Of a stretch of DNA of 64,000 nt, positions 24,771-33,461 are shown in pieces; positions within the stretch are counted from its first letter, which is position 1, and each line of letters opens with the position of its first letter. Under the pieces are notes generated by a model that worked only from the letters and a program-made list of their open reading frames with translations, was not told where the DNA came from and searched no databases. A program made the translations under genes and the position numbers. This stretch comes from Rhodothermales bacterium (GTDB lineage Bacteria > Bacteroidota > Rhodothermia > Rhodothermales > Bin80): positions 1-64,000 of the forward strand of contig JANQES010000018.1 in NCBI GenBank assembly GCA_028278205.1. Reading direction: 5' to 3'.

Positions 24771-27290
24771 ATAGCTCAGTTTGATCAGGAAGACGTTTGT
24801 GGGGAAGATGTCGAATGTGTCGATGAGTTGATCGGTGGAGCGTTGGCGGAAGGGCGAGCGTGTGGCGAGGTCGAAGGCGTCGAGGTCGTCGTCGCCCCGG
24901 CGCGATTGCGACCAGACGATGAAAAGGGTCGATCCGGGGCGGTATTCCCAGCGCAGCACGGTGTTGGTCTGGAAGCTGTTGATCGAGAAGTCGTGTTGTT
25001 TGGGATAGGCGTCGATGGGCGTGAGCGTGTCGCGGTCCTGGAGCAGCGAGAAGTCGTGGTACTGGCCGCGCGCGGCGAAGAGCTGGCCGTAGAGTTGGAT
25101 CGAGAGGGTGGGCGAGAGCGTGATGTCGCTGCGCAGCGTCAGGTCCATGGAGCGGGTGTCGCGTTCGCCGAAGACCGGCACGTAGAAGCGTCCGAATTCG
25201 TCGTACGGCTCCATCTCGGCGAAGATCGCATCGAGGTCGCCGCCGTCGTCGAAGGCGCGGTAGGCTTCGACCTCATCGGGGGCGTCGCGGCTCGTCTCGC
25301 CGATGGCCCAGCCGTCGGCGATGGGAGCAAACGACTCGTTGGAGGCCCACTCGGTCACACCGTTTTCCCGCCCGACCCCGACATCCGCCGAGAGGTTGAC
25401 GCGCGAACTGACGTTCCACTCAGCGTCGAGACCGAACGCGTATGCGCGCCCGCCATCGCCGAAGAATTCGATTTCGGTTTCGGGTTCGAGTTGCCATTTA
25501 CGCCGCGTGTCGGTCGTGATCGAAAACTCGACGTTCAACTCGCGAGGCCGGGCGCGTGGGCCAAGGCCGCGCGTCTCGGTGACGTCGTAGCCGCCGAAGA
25601 GATAATCGCTCCGCGCGCCGAGTTCGATCTCATTAAAGCCGTGCGTTTGCCAGTCTGAGCGGAAGAAAAAGCCGAAGCCGTTGTCGAGCCGCTCGCGGTA
25701 GGAAACCCCGTTGCTGAAGTAGAGCCCGGCACTGCCCCTGCGGAACGGCCCAAAGGGTGCGCCGCCGTTGATCTGATGCGAGAAGCCGGCGAAGAGATTA
25801 GTGTAGTTATTCCGGCGCAGCCGTCCGAGGTCGTTCGGGTTAAAGGCGTCGCTGATGACGGTCAGGCCTGAGGCGAAATTCCAGACTCCGCGCACCTTGT
25901 CGAATCCTGTCGTCAGGGCGAAGCCGGATTCCGGGTCGATGCCGCTGCCGGGCTCCATGCGATGCGTCGCGCTGACCTGGCCGTCGAGTTTGTACTTGTT
26001 GTTTTTGAAGCGCAGATCCCAGTCCATCCCGCCGGTGACGCTTCGTCGATGATCGTCCACGGAGCGATCATAGAACGTCAGCATGCCGCCGACCGTCGAG
26101 ATGTTGCCGATTTGTTGTTGAAGGCGGCCCACACCGTAATAGCGGCCCGGATCGAACTCGTCGCCGGTGGCCGCGCCGAAGAAGCCGAAGGAGAGACCGC
26201 CGCCGGTGCGCCCCGAAAGCTTCGTCGCGCCGATGATGGGGGCGTTGGCGCCGATGCGCCGGGTGTAGAGCAACGAGCCACCCCGGTCGAGTTCATAGCG
26301 AAAGATCTGGACGCCTTCGGTGAAAAACGGACGTTTTTCAGGAAAAAACGTCTCGAACGCCGACAGGTTGAGTTCCGCCGGATCGGCTTCGACCTGGCCG
26401 AAGTCGGGGTTGATCGTGGCGTCGAGCGTGACGTTGGAGGACAGGCCAATCTTGAGATCGCCACCGACGTCGACGGTGCTGTTGCGGCTGAGCTGGCCGG
26501 GGTCGCCTTCTTCGGTAAGCATGCGCGAGACGGTGTAGGGCGTCACCTGCATGTTGCGGCGCGGCGCGATGCCGGCCAGCCCTTCGAGGATACCGTATTT
26601 GGCGACCCGTCCGCCTCTGAGTTCGTGGCGGGGTATCAGCACCCACTCGTTGGTCTCGCTCAGGCGCGGGATGATGCGCTGGAAGTTGATGCCCCACCGC
26701 TGCACCTCGGCTTCGGAAAACCGCAGCATCGAATACGGAATCCGCATCTCGACGACCCAGCCCTCGCTCGTGACGCGGACCGATGAATCCCAGACGGCAT
26801 CCCAGGACGTGTCGAAGCTGAAGCCGTCGTCATTACCCCCGCCTGAGGATCGCCCCGAATAAATGCCGTCAGCCTGAACCCCGGCGGCATTGACGGCGAA
26901 GTTGTAGGCCGTCTTTTTGTCGAAGTACGAATCGATAGCCGCGATGAACCAGTCGGCTTGATTGGCTTCGTCGCGGCGTCCGAGCGTCTTCATGATCTTG
27001 CCGGCCTCGGTGTCGTGGAGCATCGCGCCGATGTAGACCGCCGTGCCGCCGTAGAGGATGCGCACCTCGGTGCGTTGCGAGGGCTGGGCGCCTTCGTTCG
27101 GTTCGAATTGCTGAAAATCGGTAGCGATAGACGCAGTCTGCCAGTCCGCCTCATCGAGCCGGCCATCGACGTTGATGGCGCCCTGGATGGGTTGCGCCGT
27201 CAGGACACGCGCATCGGGACGTTCGGGATCGGGGTCGGCGGTCGGGCTGGCGAGCAGGACCGCCGAGAGCAACAGGGTGAGGATCGACAT
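24756..27290 (-). CDS. DUF5916 outer-membrane-type protein with CBM9-like N-terminal domain
   Basis: An 844-residue exported protein with a signal peptide at about 1-20. The N-terminal carbohydrate-binding-9-like domain (about 30-230) has INVDGRLDEADWQTA, the ADWFIAAIDSYFDKKTAYNF segment and GWVVEMRIPYSMLRF. The DUF5916 region follows with DLKIGLSSNVTLDATINPDFGQVEADP and FFPEKRPFFTEG. The rest alternates aromatic strands like a membrane beta-barrel and ends in an aromatic-rich final strand (LIKLSYKFLR). Its role is unknown; context gives no substrate. Confidence 0.9.
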   Translation of the reverse strand: MSILTLLLSAVLLASPTADPDPERPDARVLTAQPIQGAINVDGRLDEADWQTASIATDFQQFEPNEGAQPSQRTEVRILYGGTAVYIGAMLHDTEAGKIMKTLGRRDEANQADWFIAAIDSYFDKKTAYNFAVNAAGVQADGIYSGRSSGGGNDDGFSFDTSWDAVWDSSVRVTSEGWVVEMRIPYSMLRFSEAEVQRWGINFQRIIPRLSETNEWVLIPRHELRGGRVAKYGILEGLAGIAPRRNMQVTPYTVSRMLTEEGDPGQLSRNSTVDVGGDLKIGLSSNVTLDATINPDFGQVEADPAELNLSAFETFFPEKRPFFTEGVQIFRYELDRGGSLLYTRRIGANAPIIGATKLSGRTGGGLSFGFFGAATGDEFDPGRYYGVGRLQQQIGNISTVGGMLTFYDRSVDDHRRSVTGGMDWDLRFKNNKYKLDGQVSATHRMEPGSGIDPESGFALTTGFDKVRGVWNFASGLTVISDAFNPNDLGRLRRNNYTNLFAGFSHQINGGAPFGPFRRGSAGLYFSNGVSYRERLDNGFGFFFRSDWQTHGFNEIELGARSDYLFGGYDVTETRGLGPRARPRELNVEFSITTDTRRKWQLEPETEIEFFGDGGRAYAFGLDAEWNVSSRVNLSADVGVGRENGVTEWASNESFAPIADGWAIGETSRDAPDEVEAYRAFDDGGDLDAIFAEMEPYDEFGRFYVPVFGERDTRSMDLTLRSDITLSPTLSIQLYGQLFAARGQYHDFSLLQDRDTLTPIDAYPKQHDFSINSFQTNTVLRWEYRPGSTLFIVWSQSRRGDDDLDAFDLATRSPFRQRSTDQLIDTFDIFPTNVFLIKLSYKFLR

Positions 27291-27375
27291 GGAGGAGGAC
27301 TGAGTGAGGGCCCGGGTGATTATCTTGAATGAACGAACCGGCTAAAATCTCCGCACCAAACAGCCTTTTCACGAA

Positions 27376-27999
27376 ATGCAAGATACGTACTACACCCTTG
27401 GCGATTACGCCCGCGCGGAGATCAAGGTCAAAGGCTCTCGCTTCATCGCTGAGGCGATACGGGTCGATAGCGTAAAGGATGCAGAAGCCGAGATCGCCGC
27501 CATCCGCAAGCGCGAGTATAACGCCACGCATCACTGCACCGCCTATCGTATCGATCCCGACGGCCACCTCTTTCGCTACAATGACGATGGTGAGCCCAAC
27601 GGCACCGCCGGGGCGCCTATCCTCCGCCAGATCGACGCCCGGCAGCTTACCAACACGCTGGTGGTCGTCACCCGCTATTACGGCGGGACGAAGCTGGGCA
27701 CCGGCGGCCTGCTGCGCGCCTACGGCGATGCCGCCGCCAGAGCGCTGGCCGAGGCTCCCATCGAAGAACACGTCATTCGCACTCGCCTCCGCCTGCGCTT
27801 CGGCTACAACGACACCTCGCCGGCCATGCACACCATCAACCAGTTCGACGTCCAGATTCTAGAGACCCACTACACCGAAGAGACCGAACTCATCGGCGGA
27901 GTACGGCGCTCCGAGACCGAAGCATTTATCGATGCCTTCGTTAATGCCCTCGGCGGACGCGGTTCAGCGGAAAGGGTGGATGGGGGCGTGGGGGAATAG
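27376..27999 (+). CDS. YigZ/IMPACT family (UPF0029) protein
   Basis: A 207-residue cytosolic protein. The N-terminal UPF0029 domain has AEIKVKGSRFIAEA, ATHHCTAYRI, DDGEPNGTAGAPIL and VVVTRYYGGTKLGTGGLLRAYG, all family signatures. The C-terminal RNA-binding-like domain (about 135-200) follows. In E. coli YigZ and eukaryotic IMPACT this fold is linked to translation or general stress control, but the bacterial role is not settled. It is divergent from the DUF5916 gene. Confidence 0.93.
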   Translation: MQDTYYTLGDYARAEIKVKGSRFIAEAIRVDSVKDAEAEIAAIRKREYNATHHCTAYRIDPDGHLFRYNDDGEPNGTAGAPILRQIDARQLTNTLVVVTRYYGGTKLGTGGLLRAYGDAAARALAEAPIEEHVIRTRLRLRFGYNDTSPAMHTINQFDVQILETHYTEETELIGGVRRSETEAFIDAFVNALGGRGSAERVDGGVGE

Positions 28000-28514
28000 C
28001 CAATGGGATGTGGTCAGTGGGGATTTTGGGGAAAGGGAGAGAGGGAGAAAGGGAAAAAGAGAAAAAAGAAAACAGCCGACGTTAGCCGGTGGGCCGTCTC
28101 GAAATCGAAGAGTAGCTTCGCTCAGTCACTTCGTTCGTGCCCCGAAGTAAACGGAGCGCAGGCACGCAAAAAAGGAAAATTTGCTGTTTGAGCGACGAAG
28201 CAGCGCGTTTCACCGTTGAGCGCGTGCCGTAGAGACGGTACATGTAACGTCTCTAAAACATGGAACGTCTTTACACGGCCCAGCGGGTAGCGTCTTGATC
28301 TTTTGGTCCTTTTGGCTTGATCCAAAAGGACCAACAAACGCGATCATGCCACCACGCCCAGATCAAGAGATCATGCCCCTAAAGCGCAAACTAAGTCTAC
28401 ATCATTAATGCCAGAGCGGCGGCTCTGAGACGGCAGAGCCGTCCAGAGGAGCGTCACGAGGCAGAGCATCGTGGCGAGCTTTAAGCACAGATAAAACCTT
28501 TATAATCAACCTAT
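28000..28514. repeat. Gene-free 515-bp region with hairpins
   Basis: No convincing gene. Contents: a purine-rich GGGAGAAAGGGA-type tract (about 28015-28060) like one arm of the 55338-55491 palindrome; a perfect 13-bp hairpin TTGGTCCTTTTGG/CCAAAAGGACCAA (28303-28315 and 28322-28334); and GGCTCT/AGAGCC (28421-28426 and 28435-28440). The hairpin at 28303 could be a terminator or an interspersed repeat. Confidence 0.7.
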
Positions 28515-29354
28515 TTACGCCATGACGGCCACCAGGGTGAGCACGTGCCGGCCCAGTGTTTCGTCGCCTTCGATCAAGATCCGCGAGCGGGCGTCTTCCG
28601 GGCTCAACCCTTTAGTGAACAGGCGCCAGGCTGTGTCCTGGTTGAGCCGGACGTGCGTGGCAGCTTCGGGAGCGCGGCCTTCATAGAGCCGCCAGGCAGG
28701 TGATTCTCGGCGCAGGGTCCACGTACCGCCGGCGTCGCCGGTGATGTAGAAAACCAGGCAGGTACCGTCGTCTGCGTCCACATCCTTATATCGATGGGGA
28801 AGGCCGCGCACGAAGGTGTCGAGGACCGGGTGGAGCCACGAGCGCATCGTCAGGCCGGGCGCGCCGACGGCGTCGCGGATCTGCTGTTGGTGATGCCACT
28901 GCTCGGTGTATTCGCGGGCGATGTCGAACCAGTTGGGCGAGGCCTCGTCGCCGGCCCAGGCCACCGGAAAGCGCGCCGGAGCCGCCGGATCGAGCGTCTT
29001 GAAAAAGTCATGGATCTGCGGCCCCACGAAGGCCAGCAAATCGATGAGCAGCGGGGGACTGATCCGCCGGGCCGCTTTCACCCAGTCGGCATTCAATTGA
29101 TTGAGAAACGCGACCAGATCCCGGTACGACGTGATGGGCGTCTCCGGTTCGAGCGGTGTCAGGCCGTCGCGATGCAGCGCCAGCCGCCGGATCTGCGTGT
29201 CGAGCAAGTGCGCTGCGATGTCTTTGACGGTCCACAGACGGGCTACCGTCGGCTTATGCCAGTCTTCGTCGGAGAGGGTGCCCAGGAGCGTAAGAAGGGA
29301 GGTATGAAGCGGGGGAAAGAGATCGACGGTGTCGATGGGTTTAATGGGTTTCAT
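28515..29354 (-). CDS. DinB/MDMPI-like protein (maleylpyruvate isomerase N-terminal type)
   Basis: A 279-residue cytosolic protein. The N-terminal four-helix DinB-like bundle has DEDWHKPTVARLWTVKDIAAHLLDTQIRRL, with a His that could bind metal, and a second His-containing helix YTEQWHHQQQIRDAVG. This resembles mycothiol- or bacillithiol-dependent enzymes of the MDMPI group. The C-terminal part (about 185-279) looks like an SCP2-like domain (WTLRRESPAWRLYEG, then HVRLNQDTAWRLFTKGLSP). ATG 29354 is chosen over an upstream TTG. The substrate is unknown. Confidence 0.8.
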   Translation of the reverse strand: MKPIKPIDTVDLFPPLHTSLLTLLGTLSDEDWHKPTVARLWTVKDIAAHLLDTQIRRLALHRDGLTPLEPETPITSYRDLVAFLNQLNADWVKAARRISPPLLIDLLAFVGPQIHDFFKTLDPAAPARFPVAWAGDEASPNWFDIAREYTEQWHHQQQIRDAVGAPGLTMRSWLHPVLDTFVRGLPHRYKDVDADDGTCLVFYITGDAGGTWTLRRESPAWRLYEGRAPEAATHVRLNQDTAWRLFTKGLSPEDARSRILIEGDETLGRHVLTLVAVMA

Positions 29355-29454
29355 GCAGTGGGTTAGCAAGGGTGGAGGGGATCTCTGGTGGAATTAATGA
29401 CTACTTCGACAAAGATCATTGAATTGGCTCACAACGCAGAAACTTTACAAACGC

Positions 29455-29491
29455 AAAGGCGCCCTGAGAAACGATTTCCCAGGGCGCCTTT
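29455..29491 (-). terminator. Perfect 12-bp terminator hairpin
   Basis: AAAGGCGCCCTG (29455-29466) and CAGGGCGCCTTT (29480-29491). It lies 26 bases beyond the stop of the small membrane protein gene at 29517 on the minus strand, whose transcript would end here. Confidence 0.75.
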
Positions 29492-29516
29492 AGCCTAAAA
29501 TCCAACGGTGTCAGCG

Positions 29517-29753
29517 CTAGTCGTCGGCTTCGGCGGATTCGTCTTCATACCGCCAGTGTCTGCGCCGGCAGCAACGGCGGCGTCCGCAGCAACCGCCCCA
29601 TCCCCAGAAGATCACCCAGAAGATGGCAAAGATGAGCCAGGGCGAGACGTGGCGAAGCGGTCTGAAGAAATCGATCTGAGGAACGACGAGGAGCAACACG
29701 CCAAACAGCAGGGCGAGGCCTATGAGAACACCTGTTCTATTGTTGTCTTTCAT
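29517..29753 (-). CDS. Small membrane protein with Cys/Arg-rich tail
   Basis: A 78-residue protein with two closely spaced TM helices (about 8-25 and 38-52), then a short Gly/Cys/Arg-rich stretch with CC pairs (GGCCGRRRCCRRRHW) and an acidic end (YEDESAEADD). I do not recognise a family. The basic stretch after TM2 should lie in the cytoplasm. A terminator follows directly. The Cys and His residues could bind metal, but this is speculation. Confidence 0.7.
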   Translation of the reverse strand: MKDNNRTGVLIGLALLFGVLLLVVPQIDFFRPLRHVSPWLIFAIFWVIFWGWGGCCGRRRCCRRRHWRYEDESAEADD

Positions 29754-29838
29754 GGTCTTCGGAGGTCTATGCAGTGATGATTCGATTACGGGGCCTTGTG
29801 AAGGAAGGTTGCAGATTTTAAGCTGAAAATCGGACAGC

Positions 29839-30009
29839 AGTGTTATAGTGTTTGAGTGTTATGGTGTTTGAGTGCGGTGATGATCAGGGGGTAGGTATGC
29901 GCAAGATGGTGAAGCCTCAACACCGCCCTGAAGGACCGGGCTCACCAACTAAAGCCCCGATGGGGCTGAAACAGGGCGCTTCAGCGTCCTTGTGCTGCTG
30001 AGCCCGGTG
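29839..30009. repeat. Word repeats and palindrome upstream of the small membrane gene
   Basis: 29839-29873 repeats the word GTGTTATAGTGTTTGA about twice, related to the words at 3743 and 3906. Positions 29922-30009 form a palindrome with CCGGGCTCA/TGAGCCCGG outside and AAAGCCCCGATGGGGCT inside. No gene lies in 29754-30042. Confidence 0.7.
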
Positions 30010-30042
30010 ATTGAGCGCCGGGCGGGCCTCTCGAAGAAACAC

Positions 30043-30495
30043 TCAACCCCCTCCATTATACCGCCCCAACTCCATCGCTTCGACGGCCAGGGCATCGACG
30101 CGGTTGTTGATGGGGTCGTCGGCGTGGCCTTTCACTTTGATCCAGGCGACCTGATGCCGGGCGGCCTGTTCGAGGAGGCCTTGCCAGAGGTCTTTGTTTT
30201 CGACGGGTTTTTTGTTGGCCGTGCGCCAGCCTTTACGTTGCCAGTTGTCGAGCCAGCCTTCGTTGAAGGCGCGGGCGAGGTAGGCGCTGTCGGTATGCAG
30301 CGAGACGCGGCAGGGTTCTTTGAGCGCGCGTAGCGCTTCGAGCGCTGCGGTGAGTTCCATGCGGTTGTTGGTCGTCTCCGGCGCCGCGCCGCTGACGACG
30401 CGCTCGTGCGGCCCGTACTTGAGCACCGCCGCCCAGCCACCCGGACCGGGATTGCCAGAACAACTCCCATCGGTGTAGATGATGACGTGTTTCAA
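30043..30495 (-). CDS. rnhA: Ribonuclease HI
   Basis: A 150-residue endonuclease that cuts RNA in RNA-DNA hybrids. The active-site residues are present: Asp9 (YTDGSCSGNPGPGGW), Glu47 (NNRMELTAALEAL), Asp69 (HTDSAYL) and Asp134 (NNRVDALA), with His124 in VKGHADD. The basic handle (WQRKGWRTANKKPVENKDLW) marks the E. coli-like type. No in-frame ATG exists before the conserved start, so the start is TTG 30495. Confidence 0.96.
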   Translation of the reverse strand: MKHVIIYTDGSCSGNPGPGGWAAVLKYGPHERVVSGAAPETTNNRMELTAALEALRALKEPCRVSLHTDSAYLARAFNEGWLDNWQRKGWRTANKKPVENKDLWQGLLEQAARHQVAWIKVKGHADDPINNRVDALAVEAMELGRYNGGG

Positions 30496-30519
30496 ATTCG
30501 GTGTTTGGATGTTCGAGTT

Positions 30520-30689
30520 TTGAAGGCTATGGCCTGCTGTACACGACTGTTGAAATGGAACGCGGATGACGCGGATATAGCGGATTTTCGCGGATCAGGT
30601 TGACAGAAAATCCGCGACCATCCGCCCAATCTGCGTCATCCGCGTTCCATTTCAACAGTCGCATGTACTGTATTTCCAGCCTTCAACCA
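30520..30689. repeat. Family B palindrome, copy 1 (GCGGATGACGCGGAT type)
   Basis: Main arms 30545-30576 and 30629-30660 are complementary over 32 bases with one difference. Weaker complementarity extends outward to TTGAAGGCT (30520-30528) and AGCCTTCAA. The centre repeats GCGGAT/ATCCGC words. Copy 2 is at 53032-53129. The element fills most of the 346-bp gap between the divergent rnhA and obgE genes, which otherwise holds no gene. Confidence 0.85.
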
Positions 30690-30841
30690 ACAAAAGCGGT
30701 GTGCGTTGCGTTTCCCACTGTACGATTCGATTTAACTTGAAAACACTTACACGCCTTGCACGTTAGGAAGCCGGATGTCCAGGGTTTGTCGCGGATCGCA
30801 TCAGCGGCACCCACAACGGACGACTGACAACGGACCCAACC

Positions 30842-31861
30842 ATGAAATTCGTCGATTACGTCACCATCACCGTGCGCAGCGGCAAGGGCGGGCCGGGGGC
30901 TGTGGCTTTCCGGCGAGAGAAATATGTGCCGAAGGGCGGCCCGGCAGGCGGCAACGGCGGGCGCGGCAGTTCGGTGCTCATCGAAGCCGACGCCAACCTC
31001 TACACGCTGCTCGACCTCCGCTATAACCGGCATCACTTTGCGCCCAACGGCCAGCCCGGCGAAGGCAACAACCGCACGGGCAAAGACGGCGAGGATGTCA
31101 TCCTGCGCGTGCCGCCCGGCACCGTCGCCCGGCTGACCGACACCGACGAGCGCCTCGGCGAGGTCGTGGAGCCGGGCGACCGGCTGGTGCTGGCACAGGG
31201 TGGGCGCGGCGGCAAAGGCAACACGTTTTTCAAGTCGCCGACGAACCAGTCGCCGCGTTTTGCGCAGCCGGGCGAGCCGGGCGAAGAGAAAAACATCACG
31301 CTCGAACTCAAACTGCTGGCCGACGTGGGGCTCGTCGGGTTTCCCAACGCGGGCAAGAGCACCCTGGTGGCCTCGGTCTCGGCAGCCCGTCCCAAAATCG
31401 CCGATTACCCGTTCACCACGCTGGCGCCGTCGCTGGGCGTTGTTTCGGTGGGGGATTATGAATCGTTTGTCATCGCAGACATTCCCGGCATCATCGAAGG
31501 GGCGCACGAAGGTAAGGGGTTGGGCATTCGGTTCCTCAAACACATCGAGCGCAACGCCGTGCTGCTATTCGTCATCCCCATCACTTCCGACGACATGGCC
31601 GCCGAATACCGGACGCTGCTCGACGAGTTGCGCGCGTTCAACCCGGAGATGCTTTACAAACCGCGCATGGTGGCCCTCTCGAAGATCGATCTCTTGCCCG
31701 AAGCAGAGCGCCCGGCGTGGTTTGCCGAAGCCCGCCAGGCTTTTCCCACCGATGTCGACGTGTATCCCATCAGTGCCGTGGCGCAGGTGGGCCTGTCACC
31801 GCTGAAGCAAGCGCTGTGGGACCGCATCCGGCACGAACGGGCGGTGGGCGAGGATCTTTAG
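30842..31861 (+). CDS. obgE: GTPase ObgE/CgtA
   Basis: A 339-residue ribosome-associated GTPase essential in most bacteria. The Gly-rich Obg fold (1-157) has SGKGGPGAVAFRREK, GGPAGGNGGRG and QGGRGGKGN. The GTPase domain has the P-loop GFPNAGKST at 166-174, DYPFTTLAPSLG (switch I), DIPGIIEGA (G3) and SKIDL in the G4 position (Ser replaces the usual Asn). No C-terminal OCT domain is present. Confidence 0.96.
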   Translation: MKFVDYVTITVRSGKGGPGAVAFRREKYVPKGGPAGGNGGRGSSVLIEADANLYTLLDLRYNRHHFAPNGQPGEGNNRTGKDGEDVILRVPPGTVARLTDTDERLGEVVEPGDRLVLAQGGRGGKGNTFFKSPTNQSPRFAQPGEPGEEKNITLELKLLADVGLVGFPNAGKSTLVASVSAARPKIADYPFTTLAPSLGVVSVGDYESFVIADIPGIIEGAHEGKGLGIRFLKHIERNAVLLFVIPITSDDMAAEYRTLLDELRAFNPEMLYKPRMVALSKIDLLPEAERPAWFAEARQAFPTDVDVYPISAVAQVGLSPLKQALWDRIRHERAVGEDL

Positions 31862-32001
31862 GGGCCTTCAAGGAGAAAAAGGGGAGGGGCGCTCCCGTCT
31901 AGATTCCGGCAGATCATCTTGCGTAGTGCGTACTGCGTTTCTGAAGGCACCATGACGCCAGCGAAGTAGGCACTCAAAATGCACGTGATTGCAATTAAGG
32001 C

Positions 32002-33132
32002 ATGACGCAGCCCCTTTTTCCTGATCCGTCGAACGTCCAGGCAGAGAACCGCGCGCTCATCGCTTTGTCGCTGGTGCCGGGGGTGGGGCCGGGGCGCATC
32101 CGGGCGTTGATGGCGCGGTTCGGCTCGGCGACGGCGGTGATGGAGGCTTCTCTGAAAGCGCTCGCAGCGGTGCCCGGCCTCGGCCCGCAGACGGCAACAG
32201 CCATCGCCGTGTTCGACGCGTACGACGCCGTGGAAGAACAACTGCGCCGCGCCGCCGGGCATGGCGTCGAGCTACTTCCAGCCTGGGATGAGCAGTTCCC
32301 GCGCCTCTTGCGCCAGATCTACGACCCGCCGGCCTTTCTCTGGATGCGCGGCACCCTCACCGCCTCCGACGCGCGCGCCGTCGCCATCGTCGGCACCCGG
32401 CGGTCGAGCGACTATGGACGGCGCATGGCCCGCGACTTCGCCTATGAACTCGGGCAGCGCGGCTTCACCGTCGTCAGCGGGTTGGCCTACGGCATCGACG
32501 CGGCGGCGCACCAGGGCGCGCTAGCAGCCGGCGGGCGGACGCTGGCCGTGCTCGGCTCCGGCGCAGATCGTATTTATCCTGCCAAACATAAAAAGCTGGC
32601 TCAAGCAATCGCCGGGCAAGGAGCGGTGCTGTCGGAATATCCGCTCGGCGCTGCCCCCGACGCGCCCAACTTTCCCCGTCGCAACCGGATCATCAGCGGG
32701 CTCTCGCTCGGCACGCTCGTGGTGGAGGCGTTCGAAAAGGGCGGTGCGCTCATCACCGCGCGGATGGCCGTCGAACAAAATCGCGAGGTGTTTGCCTTGC
32801 CCAGCCCCGTCCACAGCCGCTCCGGCGCCGGGGCCAACCGGCTCATCCAGCGCGGCCACGCCAAACTCGTCCTCACCGTCGACGACATCGTCGAAGAACT
32901 CGGCCTCCCCGAAACCGCACCGTCATCATCGCCCGAAACCAAGGCGCCGCCGCCCGATCTCCATCCCATCGAACGCCAGCTTTTCGACGCGTTAGAGGCC
33001 GAGCCGCAACACATCGACACGCTCTGCCATAAAACCGGCCACGACGCCTCTACGGCGCTGGTTTATCTGCTGGGATTGGAATTCAAAGGCCTCGCGCGGC
33101 AGATGGCGGGCAAGCAGTTCTTTCGGGTGTGA
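32002..33132 (+). CDS. dprA: DNA-processing protein DprA
   Basis: A 376-residue single-strand-DNA-binding protein that loads RecA during natural transformation. An N-terminal helix-hairpin-helix part (GVGPGRIRALMARFGSA) leads to the Rossmann core (AIVGTRRSSDYGRRMA, VVSGLAYGIDAAAH, LAVLGSGADRIYPAKHKKL, FPRRNRIISGLS). A C-terminal winged-helix segment (about 315-376) ends in KGLARQMAGKQFFRV. It is 140 bases after obgE on the same strand. Competence genes are not otherwise seen here. Confidence 0.95.
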   Translation: MTQPLFPDPSNVQAENRALIALSLVPGVGPGRIRALMARFGSATAVMEASLKALAAVPGLGPQTATAIAVFDAYDAVEEQLRRAAGHGVELLPAWDEQFPRLLRQIYDPPAFLWMRGTLTASDARAVAIVGTRRSSDYGRRMARDFAYELGQRGFTVVSGLAYGIDAAAHQGALAAGGRTLAVLGSGADRIYPAKHKKLAQAIAGQGAVLSEYPLGAAPDAPNFPRRNRIISGLSLGTLVVEAFEKGGALITARMAVEQNREVFALPSPVHSRSGAGANRLIQRGHAKLVLTVDDIVEELGLPETAPSSSPETKAPPPDLHPIERQLFDALEAEPQHIDTLCHKTGHDASTALVYLLGLEFKGLARQMAGKQFFRV

Positions 33133-33205
33133 TGCTGGATGGCGGATGGCAGATAGCGAGTTTCAGATTTTTTGTTCGGATTCAGACACGCGGGGTTGAT
33201 AATGA

Positions 33206-33404
33206 AGGGAGTGCCACCGTACTTTAAAGAAAAGAGTCCGACTCCCCCACCCGGAGCCGGACCCTTTAGAGATGCTGCCACACATCACACAAGGAGGTTT
33301 CTTGTGTACACGCTTGTTGCGAGCGTGCATTACTTCTAACGGAAGACCTCCGAGTTTGTTACACTTCGGGCGGTTCGAATGACGAACCGCCTTTTCTTTT
33401 TTTC
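33206..33404 (+). ncRNA. Candidate structured RNA or leader with strong Shine-Dalgarno sequence
   Basis: The 329-bp gap between dprA and the RluD-like gene holds no long gene. A candidate -10 box GATAAT is at 33198-33203. Downstream are: hairpin GTCCG-a-CTCC/GGAG-c-CGGAC (33236-33262); hairpin ACACAAG/CTTGTGT (33287-33307) whose loop GAGGTTT can pair with GACCTC at 33345-33350; hairpin CACGCT/AGCGTG (33309-33327); and a strong terminator (33369-33377 with 33383-33391, then a T-rich run to 33404). AAGGAGG (33291-33297) precedes a GTG (33304) by 6 bases, opening an 11-codon frame ending at 33339. It may be a small RNA or an attenuating leader with a short peptide. Confidence 0.5.
33369..33404 (+). 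terminator. Intrinsic terminator ahead of the RluD-like gene
   Basis: GGCGGTTCG (33369-33377) pairs with CGAACCGCC (33383-33391), 5-base loop, followed by a T-rich run with one or two C. It ends 57 bases before the RluD-like start codon. Confidence 0.8.
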
Positions 33405-33461
33405 TCTAAACGATGCATCTCCTAAGTTATTGTATGCCGGCTGGAAAAAAATTTCGTCGCC

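Noticed and set aside
28003..28191. Short plus-strand frame after the YigZ-like gene
   Set aside because: It is mostly a translation of the purine-rich repeat tract and has no coding features.
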